From: Planctomycetota bacterium
GTDB taxonomy: Bacteria > Planctomycetota > Planctomycetia > Pirellulales > Thermoguttaceae
Direction: 5' to 3'
Assembly (NCBI GenBank): GCA_025356915.1
Contig: JANXQG010000026.1
Coordinates: 1 to 6,724, forward strand
Length of the DNA: 6,724 nucleotides
Shown piece after piece: positions 1-6,393 of this stretch. The stretch's first letter is position 1. Every line of letters starts with the position of its first letter. The translations under genes were made by a program, and so were the position numbers. The notes under the pieces were generated by a model. The model was not told where the DNA came from. It did not search any database and worked only from the letters and a program-made list of their open reading frames with translations.

Positions 1-1
1 A

Positions 2-3000
2 CAAAACTTCGACCGAAGTGAGGTTGCGGATGATGCTCTGCTAGGTACGGACATTGCGGCAGATCCAAGTAACGGCTCGGTCCGGGGCTTCCAGACGATG
101 GGCAGGAATTACAATCGGCAGCGTGGTCTCAATCAGCCGCGGTCCCAATTGGCCCAGCAGGCGGCAAACCAAAGCGGCAATCAGGTTGATAGTCAACGAT
201 TTTCCTTCTTCGTCGGAACCAACCGGGGCGGTGATGAAAACCAAAGCCAAAAGGTCTACGCTGTCGCCGATCTCGTTCTGCCTATCAAGCAATCAGGCTT
301 CAGTGGCCTGCAACTCAACGGCGGCAACACCTACACCGGCGGCACGAACATCACGGCCGGTGACCTCAATGGCCTGATCGCCCAGAACCAACGCCAAGTC
401 CTCGTCGTCGATAACTCGGGCAAGTTCCGTAACGTCCGGCTTGGCGATAACGGCCGACTCGACGACAAGCGGGCGGCGGCCATGGCTGCCGAGTTCAATT
501 CCTCGGGTGCGATCCTGCTTTCCACCCTGCTGCCTCAGGAAACGGGCTATTGGAACCCGGTCGTCACCACCGGCCAAGACGGCACGGCCACCATCACCCT
601 GACCATGCCCGAGCGTTCGACCGCCTGGAAATTCCTGGCGAAAGGCATTTCGACCGAGACCCTGGCTGGCGAGGCGAGCGACGACCTGACCGTGAAGAAG
701 GATCTGTTTGGCGAGATCAAGCTGCCGCTGGCCTTCACCGATGGCGATACGGCCGAAATTCCTGTCACGGTACATAACAACGCAGTTGACAAAGGACCGA
801 TCGAGGTCGTGCTGCGGACGACCATCGCCGGACGGAAAGTGGAAGAGACAAAGACGATTGAAGTTACGAGCAAGGGATTGCAAGAGGCGAGTTTCAAGGT
901 CGAGTTGAAGCGGCCGGAGGCGGGGAGAAGGGGAGAAAGCGAGAAGGTAAGAGAGGGAGAAGGGGAGATAATCGCGCCACAAATCGACGTGCAATTCGAG
1001 TTGATTATCCGTGCGGTCGGCCATGAAGACATCGTGCAGCGTTCCGTGCCGCTACGTCCCTACGGCGTGCCGGTGTTTACTGCCGCGAGCGGTTCGAACA
1101 CCGCCGACGGCACGGTCTGGCTGGAAACTCCGGAAGGGATGCCGGCGGAGTCGGGCAACCTGCAAATCCTCGTCGGCCCAACGGTCGAGCGAAGCCTGTT
1201 GGACATCGTGTTCGCCCCCGCGCCGTGGTGCCAGATGGAAGTCAGCCGCCTGGCTTCCGGGCTAGAATCGGCCACGAGTGACATCATGGCCTCGCTGGGC
1301 CTGCAAAAGCTGCTAGGCGGCAGCCGCGAGGCGGGCGGGCCCGAGGCTCTGGCCCTCGATAGCCGCATCTGCGGTTCCGTCAGCCTGCTGCTCTCCTCGC
1401 AGAACGACGACGGCGGATGGAGTTGGACCGGCACGCCTGGCGGAGTCAGCAATCGCTATGCAAGCTGCCGCATCGTGTGGGCCATGACGCTGACGAAGAA
1501 AGCCGGCTATGTCGTGCCGGACGCCGCCTACAACAAGGCCCTGGCCTATCTACAAAACCAAGTAGCCGCGACCGACAACGCCGACTATGAAAGCAAAGCC
1601 ATCTTGCTACACGTCCTGGCCGTGGCCGGACAAGGCGATTTCGCTCTAGCCAACCGGCTCTATCGCGATCGCGGCTCGCTCTCGACAGCCGCCCTGACGC
1701 ACCTGGCACTGAGCTTTGCAGCCATGGACCGCAAGGCAACCGCCGAAGAGATTCTCGGTCTCTTGGAGAAACGGAACCTCGACGACACCGCCACGCGACG
1801 CGACGCAGCCCTCGGCGCGTTGCCCTGGAGCCATTCGCCGACCGAACTGCGGGCACTCTACGCCTTGGCCGTCGAAGAGGTCTCCCCCAAGTCGCCGAAG
1901 GCCAAGGAACTGGTCGATTGGCTCCTGGCTCATCGTACCGGCAACCGCTGGACCCCAGAAAAAGCGACCGGCCCAGCGGCCCTGGCCTTGTGTCGCTGGT
2001 TCGCCGACAGCCGCTTCACCGGCGAGCGCTACAAGCTGACCGTCTTTGTCAACGATGTGCAGGTCAAGGTGCTGGATATTGATCCGGCCGCTGGCAGCCA
2101 GTCGATCGACGTGCCGCGAAGGTTTCTCAAGCCGGACTCCAAGGGGAAGCAGCGAATCAACTTCCAGATCGCCGGACGCGGACGTTATACCTATCAATGC
2201 ATCCTCGGCGGTTTCGTGCCGGCCGACAAGCTCAAGGGTACAACGAACGCATGGCGGGTTGATCGCTACCATGAGCCGGCTCCGCTGGAACTCGACGGCC
2301 GCGAGATTCCCCGCGGTTTCGGAGTACTGGCGGGGAGCTATCAAACCTTCCGGAACCCGCTGGATCAGCTTCCCGTCGGCCGACGCGGCATGGTGCATAT
2401 CGATCTCTGGCGACACATGGCCTCGGGCACGCCCGAGGAGCGGTTGGAATATCTTGTCGTCACCGAGCCTATTCCCAGCGGAACGGCGGTCATCGAGAAA
2501 TCGGTCACGGGGCCGTTTGAACATTTCGAGATCGGTCCCGGTGAAATCACGTTCTATATCGGCAGCCGCTCCAGCCTGGGCACGATCCATTATGAACTCT
2601 ACGGCTATGTACCGGGCAAATATCGCATGGGTCCCACGATCGTTCGCAACGCCCACCGGCCCGAGCAACTTCTGGTAACCTCGCCGAAGACACTGGTCGT
2701 GCTGGCACAAGGCGCGAAGTCGGCCGATGCTTACCGCCTCACGCCCCAGGAGCTTTACGAGTTGGGCAAACGGCTGACGGCCAAGAAGGACTACGCAACG
2801 GCGATGCCGCACTTGACGGAATTAGTCGAGAAGTGGAACCTGCGACCGGAGGTCTACAAAGACACCGTGCAGATGCTTCTGGACATCCACCTGGAGATCG
2901 GGCCGCCGGCCAAGATCGTTCGCTACTTTGAGATCATCAAGGAGAAATGGCCCAGCGAAGAGATTCCTTTTGCCAAGATCATGAAGGTCGCCGCGGCCTA

Positions 3001-4501
3001 CCACGAGATGGGCGAGTACGAACGGAGCTACCTGGTCTTCCGTGCCACGGTCGAGAGCAATTTCGCCCGCGAGAGCGAAGTGGCCGGCTTCCTGCAATCG
3101 CAGGGCGAGCTACTGCGGAGCGTCGAAGCGATGAGCCAGTTATTGAGCAACTATCCGCCGGAGGGCTATGTGGCGGCGGCCACCTATGCCCTGGCCCAGC
3201 AGGTTTCGGCCAAGGCACCCGAGGCGGCCAGCGATGCCAAGCTGCGACAGCAGAAAGTCAACCGCATCGATCTGCTTCGCCGGGCGTGGACGATGCTGGA
3301 AGGTTTTTTGACGGCATGGCCGGATGACCCCGCCGCCGATCAGGCCGCCTTCGCCTCGGCCAGTACGCTTCTGGACCTGAAGGCCCATCGCGAAGCGGCC
3401 GCGGCCTGCGACCGCTACGCCAAGCGATATGCCCAGAGCGACCTGGTCGATAGTTACTGGTATATCATCGGCTACTGCGAATTTGCCACGGGCCGGCATA
3501 AGGCGGCACTGGAAATGTGTCGAAAGGTGGCCGATTTGAAGCGAGTTGACAAGGCGACTGGCCGCGAAGTGGAAAGCACCAACAAGTGGCAGGCGATTTA
3601 CATCCTCGGCCAGGTCCATCATGGACTGGGCGAGGCAGCCGACGCCATTCGCGAGTATCGCCGCGTGGAAGACCGCTTCGCCGACGCCAAGGAGGCCATC
3701 GCCTACTTCCTTCGCAAGTCGATCGACCTGCCCGAGGTGACCATGATCAAGCCGGGCGATGCCGCCGAAGTGGAACTCAAGTTCCGCAATATTCCGGCGT
3801 GCGACGTGAAGGTCTACCGTATCGACCTGATGAAGTTCAGTCTCTTGCGGCGCAATCTGGGCGGCATCGCGCAGATCAACCTGGCGGGCATCCGCCCGCT
3901 GCACGAGACAAGCGTCAAGCTGGGCGATGGCAAGGACTATCGCGATCGCACGCAGAAGTTGGACTTGCCGCTGAAGGACGAAGGGGCTTACCTGGTCGTC
4001 TGCCGTGGCGAAGATTTGCACGCCAGCGGCTTGGTGCTGGTCACGCCGCTCGTGGTCGAGATCCAGGAAGACGCCGTCAGCGGCCGGGTACGAACGACGG
4101 TCAAGGACGTCAAGGCCGACCACTACGTACACAATGTGCAGATCAAAGTGATCGGCAGCCGCAACGATGACTTCATCGCCGGCGACACCGACCTCCGCGG
4201 GGTCTTTGTGGCCGACGGCATTCACGGTCGCTCGACCGTGATCGCCCGAGCGGAGCCGTCGCGTTACGCCTTTTTCCGCGGTGCGACCGATTTGGCCCCG
4301 CCAGTCCCTGTCCCGGCGGCACCCGATGCTGCCGCCGCGGCACCGTCAGCCGCCCCGGCGCAAAAGCCGATGTCTCAAGAAAAGGGGTTATTGGAAGGTC
4401 TGGAGCAGCAGAATCGCGGTTTTCAGACCATGCAAAGGGATAATCTGAAGAAGATTTATGACAACAAGGCCAAGGGAGTAGAGATCAAGGCGGCGTTTTA
4501 G
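2..4501 (+). CDS. Alpha-2-macroglobulin-like protein with TPR region, 5' partial
   Basis: The frame is open from base 2 to the TAG at 4499-4501, so the true start lies outside the window; the ATG at 98 is internal. Residues are counted from base 2 (1,499 present). Residues 33-140 are Gln/Asn/Gly-rich and contain VYAVADLVLPI (85-95). The A2M domain starts near residue 180 (GYWNP, TATITLTMPERSTAWKF, GD...VHNNA). A helical toroid follows: FAPAPWCQMEVSR around Cys410, then SSQNDDGGWSW (465-475), which resembles the conserved toroid repeat of A2M thioester domains. The usual CxEQ is replaced by CQME, so a thioester is unlikely. Residues 745-895 look like an MG10/receptor-binding beta domain (EYLVVTEPIPSG, YELYGYVPGKYRMGP). 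Residues 913-1237 are TPR-like helices. Residues 1239-1422 look like N-terminal MG domains (GAYLVV, TDLRGVF). An Ala/Pro linker (1432-1456) and a charged tail end the protein. Bacterial A2Ms are secreted or periplasmic protease traps, often lipoproteins; export is inferred because the N-terminus is missing. Family assignment is firm; protease trapping is not. Confidence 0.88.
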   Translation, partial: QNFDRSEVADDALLGTDIAADPSNGSVRGFQTMGRNYNRQRGLNQPRSQLAQQAANQSGNQVDSQRFSFFVGTNRGGDENQSQKVYAVADLVLPIKQSGFSGLQLNGGNTYTGGTNITAGDLNGLIAQNQRQVLVVDNSGKFRNVRLGDNGRLDDKRAAAMAAEFNSSGAILLSTLLPQETGYWNPVVTTGQDGTATITLTMPERSTAWKFLAKGISTETLAGEASDDLTVKKDLFGEIKLPLAFTDGDTAEIPVTVHNNAVDKGPIEVVLRTTIAGRKVEETKTIEVTSKGLQEASFKVELKRPEAGRRGESEKVREGEGEIIAPQIDVQFELIIRAVGHEDIVQRSVPLRPYGVPVFTAASGSNTADGTVWLETPEGMPAESGNLQILVGPTVERSLLDIVFAPAPWCQMEVSRLASGLESATSDIMASLGLQKLLGGSREAGGPEALALDSRICGSVSLLLSSQNDDGGWSWTGTPGGVSNRYASCRIVWAMTLTKKAGYVVPDAAYNKALAYLQNQVAATDNADYESKAILLHVLAVAGQGDFALANRLYRDRGSLSTAALTHLALSFAAMDRKATAEEILGLLEKRNLDDTATRRDAALGALPWSHSPTELRALYALAVEEVSPKSPKAKELVDWLLAHRTGNRWTPEKATGPAALALCRWFADSRFTGERYKLTVFVNDVQVKVLDIDPAAGSQSIDVPRRFLKPDSKGKQRINFQIAGRGRYTYQCILGGFVPADKLKGTTNAWRVDRYHEPAPLELDGREIPRGFGVLAGSYQTFRNPLDQLPVGRRGMVHIDLWRHMASGTPEERLEYLVVTEPIPSGTAVIEKSVTGPFEHFEIGPGEITFYIGSRSSLGTIHYELYGYVPGKYRMGPTIVRNAHRPEQLLVTSPKTLVVLAQGAKSADAYRLTPQELYELGKRLTAKKDYATAMPHLTELVEKWNLRPEVYKDTVQMLLDIHLEIGPPAKIVRYFEIIKEKWPSEEIPFAKIMKVAAAYHEMGEYERSYLVFRATVESNFARESEVAGFLQSQGELLRSVEAMSQLLSNYPPEGYVAAATYALAQQVSAKAPEAASDAKLRQQKVNRIDLLRRAWTMLEGFLTAWPDDPAADQAAFASASTLLDLKAHREAAAACDRYAKRYAQSDLVDSYWYIIGYCEFATGRHKAALEMCRKVADLKRVDKATGREVESTNKWQAIYILGQVHHGLGEAADAIREYRRVEDRFADAKEAIAYFLRKSIDLPEVTMIKPGDAAEVELKFRNIPACDVKVYRIDLMKFSLLRRNLGGIAQINLAGIRPLHETSVKLGDGKDYRDRTQKLDLPLKDEGAYLVVCRGEDLHASGLVLVTPLVVEIQEDAVSGRVRTTVKDVKADHYVHNVQIKVIGSRNDDFIAGDTDLRGVFVADGIHGRSTVIARAEPSRYAFFRGATDLAPPVPVPAAPDAAAAAPSAAPAQKPMSQEKGLLEGLEQQNRGFQTMQRDNLKKIYDNKAKGVEIKAAF
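922..968 (+). repeat. Purine-rich tract with exact 14-bp direct repeat inside the A2M gene
   Basis: Only two of these 47 bases are pyrimidines (940 and 948). The 14-mer GGGAGAAGGGGAGA occurs exactly at 923-936 and again at 955-968, 32 bases apart. The tract stays in frame and encodes a charged segment rich in Arg, Glu, Gly and Lys between two normal-looking beta-strand stretches (KVELKRPEA before, APQIDVQFELIIRA after). It looks like an inserted surface loop. Four G-runs (922-925, 930-933, 955-957, 962-965) give some quadruplex potential, with a long central loop. Confidence 0.75.
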
Positions 4502-4624
4502 GGTGGCCGGTCACGGCCGACAAGAAAGTAGGCGTGGCAATTGTGGACATGCGCCAGCACGGTCGCACTGGCCGGCCGCTGGGAGACGAAACTTTCCTTG
4601 GTCGCCTGGAGGAAATGGTGGGGA

Positions 4625-4647
4625 GTGTCCTCGAATTTCGAGGACAC
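4625..4647. repeat. Perfect 23-nt palindrome, REP-like
   Basis: Arms of 11 bases, GTGTCCTCGAA (4625-4635) and TTCGAGGACAC (4637-4647), pair perfectly around the single T at 4636. The symmetry stops exactly at these limits (A at 4624, A at 4648). A similar sequence, AAATTCGAGGAATC at 4667-4680, matches the right arm region 4634-4647 at 11 of 14 positions, offset by 33 bases. No T-run follows, so it is not an ordinary terminator. An intergenic REP-type element or a binding site for a dimeric protein would both fit; the REP reading is inference from the form and place only. Confidence 0.6.
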
Positions 4648-4735
4648 ATGACTAAACTGGTTGGCAAAATTCGAGGAATCTGCCATTTTGGGGGCATGGC
4701 AAGATTAGTCCCAAGTTCCGAGGGTTGGGGTGACG

Positions 4736-4769
4736 GAAGTGCTTGTGTGATTAAGGCACTTCTGCTTTT
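4736..4769 (+). terminator. Probable intrinsic terminator of the A2M-like gene
   Basis: GAAGTGC (4736-4742) pairs perfectly with GCACTTC (4756-4762) around a 13-base loop, and two inner T-A pairs are possible with a bulged G. The stem is followed by TGCTTTT (4763-4769), a short T-rich tail expected only for transcription on the + strand. It lies 235 bases after the A2M stop codon, which is far, and the stem is only moderately stable. The opposite strand has no T-run after this stem, so it would not serve the lyase gene. Confidence 0.4.
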
Positions 4770-4828
4770 ATGAAATGCAATGTGTAGTCATGTAATATAT
4801 CGCAGAAGCAGGACTGCACTTAGGATGG

Positions 4829-5689
4829 TCACGACACACCAAACCGCTCGGCCAGGGCATACTTCTCGCTCGCACCGATCAATTCGTTGAATTCCGCGAA
4901 GGTCATTTGCGATGCACTGCCCGTCGTTGTGCCATCGCGATAGATTTGCTCATAGACCGTGCGGATGGCTTTGGCCGCAGCAAATAGCCCTGCTAACGGA
5001 TAGAGAATCAACTGGAAACCCATCGCGGCGAGCTGGTCACGAGGCAGAACCGGCGTCTTCCCGCCTTCGATCATATTGGCCACCATCGGCTTTGGCACGC
5101 GGCGGCCGATTTCGGCAAGCTGCTCTACCGAGTTAGGAGCCTCAATAAAGCTGGCGTCGGCACCTGCTTCACGGGCGGCCAAAATGCGGTTGACAGCCTC
5201 TTCCATGCCAATTACGGCCAGAGCATCCGTACGGGCAACGATAAAGAAATCGCGCTCGCCACGAGCTTCCACGGCGGCACGGATCTTCTGTACGTACTCT
5301 TCGCGTTCGATGACCCGCTTGCCTTGCATGTGGCCGCACTTCTTCGGCCAAAGCTGATCTTCCAGAAAGCAGCCGGCGGCACCTGTGGCGATCAGTTCCT
5401 GCACGGTACGGTAGACGTTAAGCGGATTTCCGTAGCCGGTGTCGGCGTCAACGATAATCGGTATATCGACGCTCATGCAGATTCTTCTTGCCCGTTCCGT
5501 GATCTCGGTTTGCGTCAAAAGGCCCATGTCAGGCTCGCCGATAGCGGTGGCCGCAACGGAATAGCCGGAAACAAAAGCTATCGGAAAGCCGACCTGCTGG
5601 GCCAGCTTTGCCGATAGGGTGTCAAAGACGCCGGCAAAGGCCAGCGTGCCAATTTGGTCAAGGATATGGTGGACGCGTGTTTTGGGCAT
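4829..5689 (-). CDS. Isocitrate lyase/PEP mutase superfamily enzyme (methylisocitrate lyase-like)
   Basis: The 286-residue product starts MPKTRVHHIL at 5689 and ends with TGA at 4829-4831. The frame continues upstream to 5815, but that extension has no family resemblance, and GGAG at 5699-5702 sits nine bases before this ATG. It is a (beta/alpha)8-barrel of normal length for the short members of the superfamily. Visible sites are GVFDTLSAKLA (20-30), SGYSVA (41-46) near the substrate, VDADTGYG (80-87) and ED (110-111) for Mg2+ binding, WPKKCGH (114-120) with the probable catalytic Cys118, RTDA (153-156), EAP (183-185) and LYPLAG (229-234). KKCGH is the signature of the C-C bond-cleaving lyases and argues against PEP mutase and oxaloacetate decarboxylase. 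Related enzymes split 2-methylisocitrate to pyruvate plus succinate, or 2,3-dimethylmalate. No methylcitrate-cycle gene is in the window, so the substrate is open. The enzyme should be cytoplasmic. It is convergent with the A2M-like gene and apparently single. Confidence 0.93.
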   Translation of the reverse strand: MPKTRVHHILDQIGTLAFAGVFDTLSAKLAQQVGFPIAFVSGYSVAATAIGEPDMGLLTQTEITERARRICMSVDIPIIVDADTGYGNPLNVYRTVQELIATGAAGCFLEDQLWPKKCGHMQGKRVIEREEYVQKIRAAVEARGERDFFIVARTDALAVIGMEEAVNRILAAREAGADASFIEAPNSVEQLAEIGRRVPKPMVANMIEGGKTPVLPRDQLAAMGFQLILYPLAGLFAAAKAIRTVYEQIYRDGTTTGSASQMTFAEFNELIGASEKYALAERFGVS

Positions 5690-5698
5690 AATTAGGTT

Positions 5699-5702
5699 CT
5701 CC
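5699..5702 (-). promoter_or_regulatory. Ribosome binding site of the lyase gene
   Basis: On the minus strand GGAG lies nine bases upstream of the ATG at 5689. It supports this start over the open extension that reaches 5815. Confidence 0.55.
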
Positions 5703-5714
5703 GGGTAAGTCCTT

Positions 5715-5743
5715 ATCTTCGCAGCAGACGGCAGAGGCGTCAA
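5715..5743 (-). promoter_or_regulatory. Possible sigma-70-type promoter of the lyase gene
   Basis: On the minus strand TTGACG (5738-5743, five of six to the -35 consensus) is followed after exactly 17 bases by GAAGAT (5715-5720, three of six to the -10 consensus). Transcription would start about 18-20 bases before the ATG. The -10 match is poor, so this is only a candidate. Confidence 0.22.
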
Positions 5744-5962
5744 CGGCCGGACAATGGCACGGAGGCTACCGAAAGCAAAAGGTACCAAGAGGGGGCAAAG
5801 ACTCATTACGGCCACCGGCTAGGAATGTCGGAGGCCCCGTAGCGGCATAGCCAGTTGACGGCGGTCAAGCCAGCGGCGAAGATGAATAGCCTGTTGGTCG
5901 AAGCAGAGGTGTAGAGGGCCTCGGGCGGCTTCTGCGAATCTGCGTTCTATAAAGGCGATCCC
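5744..5962. other. Non-coding spacer upstream of the lyase gene
   Basis: I found no gene here. The lyase frame is open to 5815 but does not look coding in that part. A TATAAA at 5948-5953 resembles a -10 box but lies only ten bases from the next ATG and has no acceptable -35 at normal spacing. Confidence 0.5.
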
Positions 5963-6055
5963 ATGAACAGAATCACGCTGCTGATGCTAATGCTGGCCTT
6001 GTCGCTTGCCCCAGTGAAATCGTGCTACGGGCCCACCCGCACGCCCGGACCATAA
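5963..6055 (+). CDS. Possible small secreted peptide (30 residues) or gene remnant
   Basis: ATG at 5963 to TAA at 6053-6055 gives 30 residues. The N-terminus, MNRITLLMLMLALSLAP, has a positive start and a hydrophobic core typical of a Sec signal peptide. It is followed by VKSC and a short Pro/Gly/Thr tail. AAGG at 5952-5955 lies seven bases before the ATG. VKSC is not a good lipobox because Lys is at the -2 position. If cleaved there, only about ten residues would remain, so it may be a signal peptide left behind after the rest of a gene was lost. I do not recognise any family, and the ORF is short enough to arise by chance. Confidence 0.3.
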   Translation: MNRITLLMLMLALSLAPVKSCYGPTRTPGP

Positions 6056-6393
6056 ATCCGCGTGAGTGCGAAAGATCAGCAGGGAACTCACGACGAAGAA
6101 CGTCATGACGACCGTACGCCCGATATGAGTCAGCCGATCGACAAGTCGCGGTTGCGAATTTCTCAGTCTGTTGCTCACAGGTCATGGATATCTCTGTCCT
6201 CAGTCGCAATTACTTCCTATCCCTGGAAGACGAGCACTACACCGATCCTGGCATCTATATTGCGTCCAGCGGGCGCTATCTCGCCGGCACCCAGAACCAG
6301 GAGCCCGATCCTCAATTCCGGCGGCGATCGTGTCATTATCTCAGGACGGCCGATTCCTTCTTCCTGCCGCACCCTACCCCTATTGGAGAAACC
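6056..6393. other. 338 bases with no recognisable gene
   Basis: Several frames stay open on both strands, but none shows a recognisable family. Two deserve note. The frame of the downstream gene is open back to an ATG at 6184 and has fairly GC-rich third positions. A second frame, open from a GTG at 6062, ends in a TGA (6395-6397) that overlaps the ATG at 6394. The minus strand has a 63-codon ORF (5987-6178) with one good hydrophobic segment. No tRNA-like or strong terminator-like structure was seen. Confidence 0.45.
6385..6388 (+). promoter_or_regulatory. Ribosome binding site before the ATG at 6394
   Basis: GGAG followed by AAACC gives a five-base spacer to ATG 6394. The in-frame alternative ATG at 6184 has only a weak AGG two bases away, so 6394 is preferred. 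Confidence 0.5.

Larger units (their letters stand above)
4502..4828. other. Intergenic region between convergent genes
   Basis: These 327 bases lie between the 3' ends of the A2M-like gene and the lyase gene. I see no convincing gene; the short frames across it lack family resemblance and ribosome sites. It contains the 23-nt palindrome at 4625-4647, a near copy of half of it at 4667-4680, a hairpin with 6-bp arms at 4681-4686 and 4696-4701, the probable terminator at 4736-4769, and another 7-bp inverted repeat (CTTCTGC 4759-4765 with GCAGAAG 4802-4808). The stretch from about 4745 to 4802 is clearly more AT-rich than the flanking genes. Confidence 0.7.

Noticed and set aside
1646..2812. 388-codon minus-strand ORF inside the A2M-like gene (and a similar one at 3140-4225)
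   Set aside because: These are shadow frames caused by GC-rich codon positions; their translations lack any domain pattern, while the + strand has clear family motifs.
98..4501. ATG at 98 as the true start of the A2M-like protein
   Set aside because: The frame is open to the left edge, no ribosome site precedes 98, and there is no signal peptide after it; the protein simply continues from outside the window.
4504..4519. GGCCG/CGGCC hairpin (loop GTCA) immediately after the A2M stop codon as the terminator
   Set aside because: The stem has only five pairs plus a wobble and no T-run follows (ACAAGAAAG). It is common in GC-rich sequence.
4534..4773. 79-codon + strand ORF in the convergent spacer
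   Set aside because: It runs through the palindrome, hairpins and probable terminator, starts without a ribosome site and resembles no family.
4829..5815. Longer start of the lyase gene at 5815
   Set aside because: The extra 42 residues have no similarity to the family, and the ATG at 5689 has a ribosome site and gives the normal enzyme length.
6101..6110. CGTCATGACG 10-bp palindrome as an operator
   Set aside because: It is short, has no companion copy and no promoter beside it; expected by chance.
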